Notes: generated by a model not told the origin, from the sequence alone. 64,000 nucleotides of DNA from Malania oleifera (GCF_029873635.1 NC_080426.1:49676093-49740092); one strand, 5' to 3'. Positions 12,501-24,486 are shown, counted from the stretch's first letter. Program-made: numbers and translations.

Positions 12501-14200
12501 GCAAGGGAAATTTGACAAATACTGGTCAGATTATAGTAAAATTTTGGCAATGGCTGTTATTTTGGATCCTCGTTTCAAGATACAATTTGTATCTTTTTGT
12601 TTAAAAGAAGTGCAACCAATGTCTAAGAAAGATCGAGTAAATGACATCCAGCGTGAGATGCATTCACTTTTTGATGTGTATGTGAAGCACCACTCCCCTT
12701 CAACTTCTAAGAAAATGCCTTCCTTTGAAGCAACTATTAGTCATGATCGTGGTCATATGACACCTATTGCAACATCAGTTGATATGACACTAAAAGTAAG
12801 ATTTTTTTTTTAAGTACAAATTTTATTTTACTTTTATTATACATCTATAGAATTTTTATATTTCTATTGTTATATACTTGTTTTTAGGGTTTTAAAGCTT
12901 TTGCTAAAGAAGATGAAGAAGCTCCAATGTCAGAACTAGAAATGTTTTTTAGAGAGAGGATGGTAGATTGTGATAAAGAATTGGATATTTTGAACTTTTG
13001 GAGGAGTCATGAATATAGGTATCCAATTTTTTCTCGAATGGCAAGAGATATCTTATCAATTCCAATATCAACTGTTGCATCGGAATCAGCATTTAGTATT
13101 GGAGGAAAAGTGATAAATATGTCACGTAGTTCTCTTACGCCTGATAATGCTGAAACTATCATTTTAACTCGTGATTGGCTGTATAGTCGAGGAGGTATGC
13201 TTATTTAATTATATTATAATTACTATGTATTATGCAATATTTATTTATTTATTTATATTTTGAATTTTGAATGCAGTTGAAGATTTTGTAGACGAGGAAA
13301 AACTTGCTGAAGATATTGCTCAAGCTGAAAGAGCAGGTCGTACCTCATCTAGTGTATCATCTTGCTCTGTTTGACTTTATTTGAATATTACTACACTGGC
13401 ACAGGCTGTGCAGCTAGTGCTTCTATTTATCTTTGAAAATTATGTAGTCAATAAATTATTGTTTGTTTGTTGTTTTAACTTGTAATGTTGAATAAATTAT
13501 TTGTAAATTTTTTTCCTAGTTTGATAACTTGTAACTTTTGAGATGCTAATTAATAAGTTCAATTTATGTTATTTGATTTATAACTTAAATTATATTTTGA
13601 ATTCTTTCATGATAGGCACACGAGGAGAAGAAGATGAAAGCTTTGATGTCACAAATGAAAGCATTTCAATTAATTGAAGCTATTTGAAGGATGGATTGAG
13701 ATTTTTTTTTAGTTTGTTGATTGTTTTATTTTGGGAGATTCACACGATTTGACAATAGTTGTATTTAAAGAAACTCACATGCTATAAGAATAATTATAAT
13801 GTTTAAATTTTAGACTCACACGAGTTACACAGTTTGAGTTTTTATTTTGAGTTGGATTGAGATTAATTTATTATGTTTTTTTGCTTATAGTTTTACTTGC
13901 ATGAATTAGGAGTTGTTAATTAGTATAAATGATTGAATGATTGATATAGTTACTAAAAAAGTTAATACACAAATTAATTGCAAGTTATCATATACAATTT
14001 AAATTATTATGACAAAAATAAATTATTAATAAAATTATATTTGAGAATGGCGGATTATCCGCCCATCCGCCATGAATTATCCGACCCGAAACCGCCTAAT
14101 CCGCCACTTAAACGAGTCGAATATGGATTATAATTTTTTCACCCGATAATCCACCTTATCCGTCACGGATAAACCAACCCGATCCGCTTTGCCAGGTCTA
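9555..14200 (+). mobile_element. hAT transposon, complete ends, 8-bp TSD
   Basis: The left end reads TAGACCTGGCAAAATGGAT and the right end, reverse complemented, TAGACCTGGCAAAGCGGAT. Both are flanked by CTCTCAGC (9547-9554 and 14201-14208), a perfect 8-bp TSD. Subterminal regions are rich in ATCCGCC and CGACCCG motifs in both orientations (9570-9725 and 14047-14190), typical of hAT subterminal repeats. It carries one transposase gene at 11162-13374. Confidence 0.9.
11162..13374 (+). pseudogene. hAT transposase (BED / RICESLEEPER type), decayed
   Basis: This would cut and paste the surrounding element. The probable start is MSQSIANS at 11162. A BED zinc-finger region (SSIWTDFELIESG, then HCHTKKC) spans a frameshift near 11335. 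The catalytic core follows, with ISLTSDLWTSLNTDGYLCLT and SITLDNATSND giving two acidic positions, then a second frameshift near 11945. The next frame has CCTHILNLIVQDGL and CPARWNSTYMMLE (11926-12793). A GT-AG intron at 12794-12886 leads to the hAT dimerisation domain with STVASESAFSIGG and RSSLTP (12927-13195). A second GT-AG intron leads to a short last exon ending at 13374. Domain content matches the family; the two frameshifts make it inactive. Confidence 0.85.
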
Positions 14201-14511
14201 CTCTCAGCCTCCCTCTCGGCTCTCACTCTCAGTGTCTCAGTTTAATATTTTTTTTAATATTTTATGTTTTTTAAAGATTTAATAAATAAAATAAGGTATG
14301 CTTTTCTTTAAGAAAAAATTAAAATATACAAATTAATTTTTTTAAACAAATAACCCATTTACGACCCGTTTATTAAACGGGCGGATTTGAATTTATATGT
14401 TAGTCAATCATTATTAAACGGATCGACCCGAACCCAAACCATTTAACCCCTACTCATTATGACCTGCCCGAACCCGACCCGTTAACCTGTTTTGTCACTT
14501 CTAACTATGAA

Positions 14512-14968
14512 TGCTTCAAAAGTTTAATTCTAATTTCTAAAATATTTTTAATCAAAAATAAATTTGCGTTATTCATTATTTTAAACTAATGAATTCTTTA
14601 ACATTTCATGGCATTCCACTCAACTTTTAAAATTTAAATTTATTTTTTTAACTAGAACAAATTAAGTAGTTGACGCATTCTTTTAAATTTTATTTTTTAT
14701 ATCTAATACCTAACGTACACAATTTGTAAAGACATAAATTATAAATAAATAGCGTGCAGTGCTAAAATCAAGACATCTTTTAATTATATTTATCCAATTT
14801 TTTGTATTTTTTATTATATATATTATTATCATTTACTATTATCACTAATATGTATTATTACTTACTACTATTACTAATATTATTACTACTACAAAAGACA
14901 TTTTCCTCCCTTGAGATTTGGTGAATAAAAAAAACAAAAACCTTCTTTGAGGTTTTAAGAATCACACA
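14512..14968. other. AT-rich spacer, no gene
   Basis: No coding frame. It contains an imperfect ATT/ACT trinucleotide tract at about 14814-14892. Confidence 0.5.
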
Positions 14969-14977
14969 CACCTCCCC

Positions 14978-15004
14978 GAGTTTTTCCCCCTTTTATCCTT
15001 TTAA

Positions 15005-15041
<37 letters not shown>

Positions 15042-16772
15042 TAATACCTTTTCAGGAAAAATATTTCTCGAAATAACCCTGACGTAATCTCGCTACTTGA
15101 AGTTGCGAGATTTAAACAAATCTCTCTACTTCAAGTAGCGAGATTTGCCACGTGTCATTTCCATAAAAAAAAAATTATTTAATATATTTTTTAAAATAAT
15201 AATAAATCGGGAAATAAATTATTCTGCATAATAAATCGGGAAATAATTTATTACGCAGAATAATTTATTTCCCGATTTATCATTTTTTTAAAAATATATT
15301 AAAAGAATTTATTATATAATAAATTAAAATTTTGAACTTTATTTTAAATTACCAATTTTAATTGTACCTAAAATTATAATATATATATTTATAATATATA
15401 TATATATGCACTGACAGTTTGTTAAAGAGACAAAAAATATAACGTTCAAAAATATTATTTATTTTTAAAAAATGTTTAAAAATAATAATATATATTTAGA
15501 GTTTGAAATTTAAATTATGAATATGATTTTTATGTATTTGTACAAAAAATAAATATTTTTTTATAATTTTACCCAAATTTAAATTTGACTCTCGAATTCA
15601 AATTCCCAAATATAATTTTTTATTTTAATTATTAACTGATTTTTTATGATCGATGAATAGAAAAAATCAAAGTAAAAAGTTGATTCATTTTAAGAAAGAA
15701 AAAAAAAAGTGTGTTGGCTTTTTTGAGGTTAAATATTCTTAAGTCAAATATTTGTATAATTAATGTATTTATTTGTGGATTCTAATTATGTGAGATATTT
15801 TTTCTAAGACTATTTCTTAAGTGTTTCCACTTATTGTTTTGTTCAATTAATAAAAAAAAAAAAATGAAAGAAGATTATGATATGATAATTATGTATACAT
15901 TTATTATTCAAAGTAAAAATGGATTATTTTTATTATAAGAGATGAGAAAAAAAAAAATGTTCAAGACTCGCTTAGTTGTGGAAGATATTTTTTATTTTCT
16001 AATATTTAAAATTTTAAAAAGATATAAAAATTTAGCTTTTTTTAAAAAATATTTTGAATATACATATAAAAAAGGTATAAAATTGAGTGTAAATACTCAG
16101 AAAATATCATAAATAAAAGAAATTGGAAAAAATAGGTTTTCGGCTGAGAAAGGAGAAAAATCAGCGACGATTTTCTGGAGAGGAGAGAAAACCAATGACG
16201 GTTTTGGGGATTTGTCGCAGGACGGTAAATAAAAACCATTTCAAACTTTAAATAATTCTTTTTACATTTTGTTAATTTATTATTTATTAAATATAATTTC
16301 ACCTAATTATCAACAAGACATTCAAACTATGATCATTTGTTAGCAACTTTTAAAAATTAAATTGTGGTATCCAAAATAATATGTGAATCGCTTTAATTTA
16401 AAATTTTAAATAGAAGATAGTATTTTTGAGATTTAGTGAAAAATATAAATATATATTTTAAAACTTTGAGATTTGTTCAAAAATATATATATTTATCTTT
16501 ATATTTAATATAAAAATATATATTTTAAAAAAATTATTCTGCGTAATAAATCAGGAAATAATTTATTACGCAGAATAATTTATTTCCTAATTTATCATAC
16601 TTAAAAAAAATATATTAAATAATATATTTTTTATGGAAATGACACGTGATTTGCTTAAATCTCGCTACTTGAAGTAGCAAGATTTCGTCAGGGTTATTCC
16701 GGAAAATATTTTCCCAGGAAAGGTATTATTTAATATATTTAAAAAAAAAAAGCATAAAAGAGGAAAAAACTC
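14978..16772. mobile_element. Non-autonomous MULE-like element, 9-bp TSD
   Basis: Termini are GAGTTTTTCCCCCTTTTAT on the left and, reverse complemented, GAGTTTTTTCCTCTTTTAT on the right. They are flanked by CACCTCCCC at 14969-14977 and 16773-16781, a perfect 9-bp TSD as expected for Mutator-like elements. The inverted ends extend about 300 bp and include the 27-nt AATCTCGC...GCGAGATT near-palindromes (15086-15112, 15119-15145, 16658-16684). The interior (15300-16500) is AT-rich without a recognisable gene. The same terminal motif and hairpins occur in the MULE at 30109-41549. Confidence 0.85.
15204..15283. repeat. About 80-bp near-perfect palindrome
   Basis: Arms built around AAATCGGGAAATAAATTATT and its complement flank TAATAAATCGGGAAATAATT. 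A shorter version of the same palindrome lies at about 16532-16600 in the opposite inverted repeat of the element. Confidence 0.8.
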
Positions 16773-16781
16773 CACCTCCCC

Positions 16782-18252
16782 TTAAAAAACTTGTCTTTTG
16801 TAAAATATAAGGGGAAGTTTATGTTTTTTTGACAAACTTAGGGGAGGTTCGTGAAATTCTTAAAATCTCAAGGGAGGTCTCTAAAATTTTTAAAATTTTA
16901 GGGAGATCATTATTTGTTTGTCAAACCTCAGGAAAAGTTAGTGTATTTTACTCTTATTGTTATTGTTATTGTTATTGTTATTGTTGTTGTCGTTAAAATA
17001 TATCCATTTTTTTTTTCCTTTTATAGCCACAAAATTAAAAAATATATATATATACAAAAAAATCTCTTAAAATTTCTTTTAAAAATTGGAAAAATATTTG
17101 GTATCAAAGAAGAATAAGAGCTAGATAGACACTCATTCCATTTATAGTTAGCTTAGATAAGGTTCGATGATTGAATTTGCATATTAAATTGTTACCATGC
17201 TTGTTCATTTTATTCGGGTAAAAATGGACTTCTCAACCGCGTTGGTTTTGGATCATCTTAGAAAATAAGACATCTTCCTAGTAGTCTTTGTGATATCACT
17301 CTAACTTATGATGGAATAGGTGAAAGAATCTCATTGCATGGTATTTTTCTCCCTTTCTTCCATATGTGAGGCATGAGTTTTCCTTAAGTTCGTACAGGTA
17401 AATGAAAGTAGGTGCTTATGCCACAAGACCGAAACATGGACGGTTTGAAATACTTGCTTCTTTTTCAAAATGCCACCTTTTCAGAAAAAAAAGAAAAAAG
17501 AAAATTGCTTTTCATGGTTGATGATGAAATCCTTGATGTTGTTTTCCAAATTTTCCCTTTTTAGACTCCCATTTTCCAAAAAAACAAAAAAAGGATTCCT
17601 ATTTTGATGGACTTCAAATCTAGTCAAATATCCTCTTTCAATCTACCCCCTCTGATTAATTGAAAATCAAGTTTCAATCTTAGTGATCATTAATCCCTAA
17701 TTCCAATCAATGGATTTCAATTAATGAATTTCACTTCTAGTCACCATTAATCTTTAATTTCAACCAACAGTTTTCAATCACAATCATCATTAGTCCCTGA
17801 TTTTAGTCAACAAATTTCAATCTTAATCATTCCTGATTTTATTTAATCGATTTCAATTTCAATTATCATTAGTCCTTGATTTTAGTCAATGGATTTCAAT
17901 ACAATCACCATCAATTCTTGATTTAATCAAATCAAATTTGCATTACATCCATCTTTCTAAAAGGATGGTCTTCAAATCCAATCATCTTCAAGTTCCTTAA
18001 TTTAGTCTAGGCAAACCTTATCTTGAAATCGATTGCAGATCAAATATTTCCATTTTTCATCTCTTTTCCAAAGTAAATAAATTTTTAAATCAAATCATCA
18101 TCTTCGTAGACACCTCATTTTATTGGGGCTTTATATAGCAAAACTTTTGATTTTTTTGTTTAAATTTTTTTTTTTTTTTTAATTTTGATGCCCTTTTGAG
18201 TCTTCTTGTCCGTGCAATCTCTCACTTCACTCATTCTCACCACCCCGTTTAA

Positions 18253-18290
<38 letters not shown>

Positions 18291-18714
18291 ATTTTATAAC
18301 AAGTTTTCCATAGTACAATCAACAAAAAAAATTTTAAAAAATACATGAAAAAATATTTTAAATCCTAACGATTTCAGTAGACTAGTCTTTCGAAGTTTAT
18401 ACCTGCACACACAAAAGTGAAGGGTTAGAATGATGGAATAATGTGTTAATACATGAATTAAGAAAAAAAAAATCAATTAAGCCAATCATTCTTAGTTGGT
18501 TACAAAACCAACCAATCAATTAAAACCAATCACTCTCGATTGGTTTAAAATTGATAAATCAATCAAATTGATTTCTCCCAATTGACTATTCTCCCCTTGC
18601 ATATAAATAGGAGTTTCTCAAAGAAAGTGGGGGAAGAGGTTGGATTTCTTATATAGATAAAGTGAAACAGAGAGTGAAAAAAAAAAAAAAAAGGAATTGA
18701 GGGAGGGGCAGAAT
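16782..18714. other. Non-coding interval with SSRs and a degenerate tandem repeat
   Basis: No gene recognised. The first 150 bp (about 16783-16935) are purine/GAGG-rich. TTATTG hexamers lie at about 16950-16990. Degenerate tandem repeats lie at 17655-17945. (AT)n is at about 18257-18285. CATATAAATAGG near 18600 is a TATA-like site not followed by a recognised gene; it could be an old LTR. Confidence 0.45.
17655..17945 (+). repeat. Degenerate tandem repeat, unit about 55-65 bp
   Basis: Successive units share AATCATCATTAGTCCCTGAT-like and TTTAGTCAATGGATTTCAAT-like blocks. About five units are recognisable, diverged and of uneven length. Confidence 0.6.
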
Positions 18715-18902
18715 TGTAATTACCTAAAAATACATATACATGATTAGTGTAATAATTCTTAAAAAATTAAATTATTAATTAATTAAATAAAAAATAAATA
18801 AAAATTAAGTTATTAATTATTATAAAGATAAAGGATGGTATCATTCTTATCCTACAGAAGGAGAAACCTTCAGATTCAATTGAATATGACCCCCTTATGT
18901 TT

Positions 18903-18989
<87 letters not shown>

Positions 18990-19433
18990 ATTATTCATTT
19001 ATTTATTTATTTTATTTCTTAATCTTTAAGAAATTCCTTACGAAAATATTCTTTCTCCAATTCTCTATAAATAGGAAAGTTTTTAGTTCATTTAGTAGGA
19101 GACGGATAATTTTTATACACTTAAAATTCTGATTCTTCCACTCTTTCCCAACTCACTTTAGGATTTCATCTTAAGTTGTATTAGAGAAATAGATTAAGGT
19201 AAGTGAGTTTGATTATGTCATATTTTTCATAAATGTACTTGAGTTTAATTAAGTATGTGAATTTAATTATATCAGTTTTATTTAAATATATACCTGAGGT
19301 AAATTAAATTACGTGGATTTGATCATATATGTTTTTTATTTAAATGTACTTGAGTTAAATTAAAATTTGTGGATTTGATCATACCTGTTTTTTATTTAAA
19401 TATACCTAAGTATATTTTGTTAAGAAATATTGT
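18715..19433 (+). mobile_element. Partial gypsy LTR (5' part)
   Basis: It begins TGTAATTACC and follows the start of the LTR at 24501 (TGTAACAACC, then AT-rich sequence, GATTCAATTGAA, a (CT)n tract, and repeated GTGGATTTGAT blocks). It stops where a second LTR start is inferred at 19434. A TATA-like CTCTATAAATAGG lies near 19063. It is preceded by a purine-rich stretch (GAGGGAGGGGCAGAA), possibly a polypurine tract. Confidence 0.5.
18908..18983 (+). repeat. (CT)n microsatellite
   Basis: Uninterrupted TC/CT dinucleotide run inside LTR-derived sequence, at the position where related LTRs also carry (CT)n (24741-24762, 57893-57946). Confidence 0.95.
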
Positions 19434-19444
19434 TGTAAAGGCTA

Positions 19445-19445
<1 letters not shown>

Positions 19446-19519
<74 letters not shown>
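19446..19519 (+). repeat. (AAT)n microsatellite
   Basis: About 24 consecutive AAT units near the inferred start of the 5' LTR. Confidence 0.95.
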
Positions 19520-20284
19520 GGGAATTTGGTTTGGTGCAGACCAAATTGTCGGCGGTTTGGTGGAGTTCAGGAAAATCATCAACTGTTTCGAATTATCGAG
19601 TGCCATTAAAAGTAAAAACGCAGTAAAAATTGTTTGGTTAAAGACCAAACCGTCGACGGTTTTCCTGAAACCATCGACAGTTTTGTTTAGGGCAGCAGCC
19701 TATAAATAAGACCTTAGCTCTTTTTTTTTTTGGGAAAATTTCTCTCTTTCTAGGGCTACGATTTTTCACTTTCTCTCTCTTCAATTTTCTCTTCGAATCT
19801 CAACCAAACTGAAAAACAAACACCGTTTCTAGGGCTTAGCTCTGATCCATAGCATTTTAATTGGAATAGATTCGTCGTTTGGGCATCGTACGCACCACTC
19901 TAGGGATTAGGTAAGGGGAATAGATTATGTCAATTATTTTGAAATATGAATCGATTAAATTGGTGTATATGTATACAGAAATGTTATATATGATTTTTTA
20001 AATGAATCAGACATATGAAAATGAAAATTTTTGGTTATTATATACATATTTAAGGAAAACGAAAGTGAATAAGGGAAATCATCTCCTTTTTCCTATAAAA
20101 CCTATAATATGAGTTAAATAAAATTATGGAGATGGTCATACCCATGTTTTCAATAAAATATATTTTCCTCGAGCAGTTAATTAAATTATGAATTATCACT
20201 CAAATCGTGTGGCATGAGAATGACTATTATTGCATAACTAAATCTGTTGGTTTTTATGGTATTATATTGACAAAGATATGATTT

Positions 20285-20440
20285 TATTCAGAGTTATGAT
20301 ATGACAGTTTTATACAAAGTTATAGTATGACAATTTTCTACAGAATTATAGTATGACGATTTTATATCGATTTACGAATATGACAGGTTCATACTGATTT
20401 GTGGATATGATAGTTTTATACTGAATTGTGAAAATGAGAT
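20285..20440 (+). repeat. Minisatellite in LTR, unit about 30 bp
   Basis: About five imperfect units containing TTATAGTATGACA-like and TTTTATAC-like blocks. It occupies the same relative LTR position as the 36-bp repeat at 25409-25697. Confidence 0.65.
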
Positions 20441-20989
20441 CATGTTACTGTATTATTTTATAAATTACATTATATGGTTTAAGAACCCTGATGGAGCAGA
20501 GATATAAAGGAAGCTCGATATTGTAGCTATAGAGAAATGTTAGTGCAACCACACTATTTTGAGAGTGTTGGTAATTGGATAGCGATTTGGCTAGAGAAGA
20601 GTTGAGTATCCTCTTGGAGTTCGGACCAGCTGGGTAGGCAAATCGTACTTCAGAGTATAGTATGTTTGACTTAGCCTAGTGGTAGGTCAGCCTTGACTAA
20701 GTCCAGCCTTTAGACCACACAACCCAATTATGTGGGGTTAATACACGATGTTATATGATTATCCAGTCAGGGATGTTCTTTTATGCATATATGTAGATTT
20801 ATGTAAATTAAGAAATTTATTGAGATAAAGCATGTTTTGAGAAGAAAATGAACATTTTCAATTGTATAGGCGTGAGTTACAGTATATAAATGCTTTCTCA
20901 TTCAAGCTATGATTGTCATATCATATAACGCATAGTAGATTACTATACATGAAAATCTTCTTATATAACTGTACAATACTGAAATAACA

Positions 20990-22489
20990 CCCAGGATGGA
21001 TAGTTAGCTGATGTCATGTCTTACCCCCACATGATTAGGTTGTGCAGCCCGAAGGCAGGACCTAGCAATGGCTAGCCAACCATGCTAGATCAATCATAAG
21101 TCTATAAGTATGATGGGCCCGCCCCTACTTGGTCCCGAACTGCCAGGGGGATTACTCCACTCTACAGTGAAGCCACATCGACTGCCATCTCTCACACTAC
21201 TAGTCGTGTGGTAGCACTATCATAATTTTGAATATATATAGTTACGGTACCGTACTCCTGAAACTAAACTAAATCATACCATCCCGATTCTGATATCATA
21301 TACTTAACATAGTTGTTTCGTATTTCATAATAATATCTGTCATGTTAATATTTCATAAATTCTGTCTTATCATACATGATTATGGCATCTGCGCCAACAT
21401 GAATCTCGACATCTGCGCCGACATAACATAACATGAATCACGGCATTTGCGCCAGCATATCATAATATACTGAACATAATTTTTCTGTACTATTTAATAT
21501 TATAGTCATAAAATCATGGTTCCTGTATTGTTTCATAATTGCCTTGAAAACTATCATATCATGCTTTATCTAGGAAAAACATTCTATTTTGATATACATA
21601 ATTTTATGGAAATTTAAACTCATGCCACACAAAATGGGTAACCTCCTAAATGTAAAATCTGTTCCAAAATCATATTTTCTGAATAAACATGTTTAAATCA
21701 TATCCCTATTCATAAATGTATTTCCCAAACATAATTATATAATATACATACTTTCCTGAAATTTAATACTATAAAATAATAAATAATTTCATGAAAAATT
21801 CTGACTTAGTTTATCCCCTTACCTAACTTACTAAGAAGCCTACAAAACACTCAATCCTACACCTGCAGTGTTCCCAGCACAACACCCTGAAATTAACATT
21901 TCCCCAATAAAATTTCAGTATTATCCTTCCTAACATATTCTCCTCGGTATAGAAAACCAAATACCCAATAAAACTAAAATTAACTAACTTACCCAAATTT
22001 TGGGATGGCGCCTAAGTCGGCCTAACCAACAATCCACTCGTGTAGAAATGAAGAGAAACTTCCTAGGAGTAGCGTGGTGGCTTCGGATCATCGATCCAAC
22101 GAAGAATCAAGCCAGAAATTTAGAGAGAAGGTGAGGAGGGTGAAAATTCTAGAGAGAGAAACTCCATATGAAAAATTTTCTCGCCACACATCCGGGTTTA
22201 GCATATTTATAAAATGTAGACTCGTTAACGAGCCACGTCATCTTGTCGACGAGCGCAAGAAGGAGTTTCGTCGACGAGCACTTATTCCTTGTCAACAAAT
22301 TTCAAGCCTTGAAACACCCGTCTCAGTAATTCCTCGTCAACGAGACGCGAGTCCCCATTGATCCCAATAAGCCACTTTGTCGACGAACGCGAGCGTTCAT
22401 CGACAAGATCCTACTGTGACCCTTTACAATTTCCTTTTCCTCTCCTTTATTTTATTATTTAATTTGTATAATTCTTTGGGTCTCTACAA
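20990..22489 (-). mobile_element. Antisense gypsy LTR piece inside the 5' LTR
   Basis: On the minus strand it begins TGTAGAGACCCAAAGAATT (ending 22489) and runs through TCGTCGACGA-type palindromes (22208-22405), a donor-like GGTAAGGGGATAAAC (near 21820) and the conserved block around 21010-21130. It is related to the solo LTRs at 38150-40521 and 57497-59797. The other end is missing, so it is truncated near 20990. Exact left limit uncertain. Confidence 0.65.
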
Positions 22490-22698
22490 TATATGCTTTC
22501 TTTCTAATCTTTAGGTTGTAATAATGCTACTTAAAGATGTTTATGTTGTAATGGTTTAGTACTTTGGTAATGTATTGAGGTTGTTTAAATTACTTCCATT
22601 GCTTGTATAATAGTTGTGGTATTAGAGATTTATATTTTCAGAGAAATTATGGAATGTGAAATTTTGGACCCCACTTTCGAGTTTTGGGGCATTACAAG

Positions 22699-22710
22699 TG
22701 GTATCAGAGT
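22699..22710 (+). other. Primer-binding site (initiator tRNA-Met)
   Basis: TGGTATCAGAGT, two bases after the LTR end, matches the usual plant tRNA-iMet primer site except for the last base. Confidence 0.85.
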
Positions 22711-23112
22711 TTTAGGTTGTTAGGTTCTATAGACTTTAGGGATGACAATTACCAGAGTATATGTATGAATGATGAAGAGGGTAGGAATGGGTAGGCGAGG
22801 TATTGTTAGGGAGATTTTTGTTTCGTAGCCTGGAAGCAGAAATCCATCGACGACTTATGTGATTTTTCTGAAGTAGTCGACAGTTTCAGAAAGCCATGGC
22901 AACCATAGACGATTTTGTTTCTGAGCAGAGACGGAAACTTGAAAATTTAATTTGAACGTTAAGATGATTGATTTGTGAGGGAGAAGTCCTCGAAAGAAAA
23001 TTTATGTAATCTTGTATAGAGTGTTTAATATCTTATAAATTCCTAGTGAATTATTCGTGCCAAACATGTTACGACATTATGACTCTAAAACGAATTTTTT
23101 GTCCTATCTTCG

Positions 23113-24250
23113 AGATGGATCCTAGAAGTAAGAACGTGGATGTTGGAGGAAGTAATAATGAGGGGGCTTTCCATAAGGACGACATTGATTCTATTTCAGA
23201 GCTACATGGCTTAGCTCAGCTGGTCAGGGGAGAGATCATGCGAAATCCTAGGGAGCAAAATTGTCCCACCACTGACCCGGGTTGCACCATCGAACAGTTT
23301 ACCCATATGAATCCTCCAACCTTTGCAAAAGGAGCCAACTCGATCATTGCGAAAAATTGGGTATAGAAGATTGAGAAGATACTGACAATGTTGTCTTGCA
23401 CTGGTGAGCAGAAAGTCCTCTATGCCACATTTAAGATGACAAGAGAGGCTGAACAGTGGTGGTTAGCTATGAAGCTACTGTAGGAACAAAAGCCAGCACC
23501 CACAGTTCTGACCTAAAACCATTTTAAAGAGATCTTCTTTGATCGGTACTTCCATGCTTCTATTAGAGATGCAAAGGCGGAGGAGTTCACTAACTTGACT
23601 CAGGGGAACTTGACTGTGCAGCAGTATGCAACCAAGTTCGTTAAACTGTCTCGCTTTGCCCCATATATGATTCCAGATGAGTCCAAAAAGGCGCGAAGGT
23701 TTGAGAAGGGCTTGGGACAAGAGATTTATGAACAGGTGACGGTCTTACAGGTGCAGAATTTCTCGAAACTAGTGGATAAAGTCACCGTAGTAGAGACAAA
23801 TCGGCAGAGAAGTGTAGAGTTGTCAGATCAGAGGAAGAGACCCATACATCTAGGTTTCCATGCTAATATTAGTCAAGGTCCGTGGAAGAGAGATAATAGT
23901 GATGTGGGCCAGAGGCAGAAAGGGAGAATAGAGCCTATCAGGGTGAGTCGTCACGTCCTCATTGTCCTATATGTAATAAGAGACATTGGGGTGAATGCTG
24001 GGTTAGAAGTGTTAATTGTTATTGGTGCGGTAGGCTTGGCCACATGGCATGCGACTGTCGTGGGCCGCCGAACAATGCACCACCCCTAATCAGTACCAAG
24101 GAAACAATCAGGCACCTCGAGGTAACTATCAGAGGAACACCGTCCCAGTATGGGTTTATTCGCTTATTTCGAGGGGTGCAGAAGATGCTGGTGAAGAGGG
24201 TTCAGGTAATATCTTTATATTATCAAAGATTGCAATAGTTTTACTCAATT
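23113..24250 (+). pseudogene. gypsy gag (capsid plus zinc knuckle), decayed
   Basis: Gag would package the element RNA. The start MDPRSKNVDVG at 23113 aligns with the gag at 2635. The capsid region has FTHMNPPTFAKGAN, then a stop at 23366; [15 protein letters not shown], then a stop near 23480 and another near 23514. The open part 23595-24089 holds [16 protein letters not shown] and [16 protein letters not shown] shifted frame (about 23955-24065) has [12 protein letters not shown] followed by [14 protein letters not shown], an intact C-x2-C-x4-H-x4-C knuckle. Three stops and a frameshift block translation. No protease or RT follows; pol is deleted before the polypurine tract. Confidence 0.85.
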
Positions 24251-24486
24251 CTAGAGTAACGTATTCATGCATATTTCTAGAGTGCAAATCTTAATGGTAT
24301 CTTTATTGATTTATTTATGGAGATTTTATGGTGATCAAATCTTTAGGGTTTTAGGATACTATTGCTTAGGAAGCAAGATTCTAGGTTGTATGTATCAGTT
24401 TTGCTAGGGATTAATTTAAATCTGTCGAGTCCACAATGGATTTTATTCGGAGTTATCTTTAGCAAATTTCGAGGACAAAATTTTTA

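Larger units (their letters stand above)
8948..14503. mobile_element. Short non-autonomous hAT-like element hosting a second hAT
   Basis: The outer ends read TAGGGGTGGG (8948) and, on the opposite strand from 14503, TAGAAGTGAC. Both are followed by ACCCG- and TTTATTAAACGGGT-rich inverted sequence. Flanks are GCTACGAA (8940-8947) and ACTATGAA (14504-14511), matching at 6 of 8 positions, the 8-bp TSD size of hAT transposons. Without the inner element about 0.9 kb remains, with no transposase, so it was non-autonomous. The left arm (9130-9550) is CT-rich and 5'UTR-like. Confidence 0.6.
19434..22696 (+). repeat. 5' LTR of the gag-only gypsy, interrupted
   Basis: The inferred start TGTAAAGGCT is weakly supported. 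The end ATTACA at 22696 is firm from alignment with the 3' LTR. Removing the antisense LTR piece at about 20990-22489 leaves roughly 1.76 kb, close to the 1.71-kb 3' LTR. A TATA-like CCTATAAATAAG lies at about 19690. GTCGACGGTTT-type palindromes are at 19540-19680. GTAAGGGGAAT at 19911 is shared with the 3' LTR. Confidence 0.6.

Noticed and set aside
19369-19626. 85-codon frame rich in isoleucine, with an opposite-strand leucine-rich frame
   Set aside because: Both are translations of the (AAT)n microsatellite at 19446-19519.
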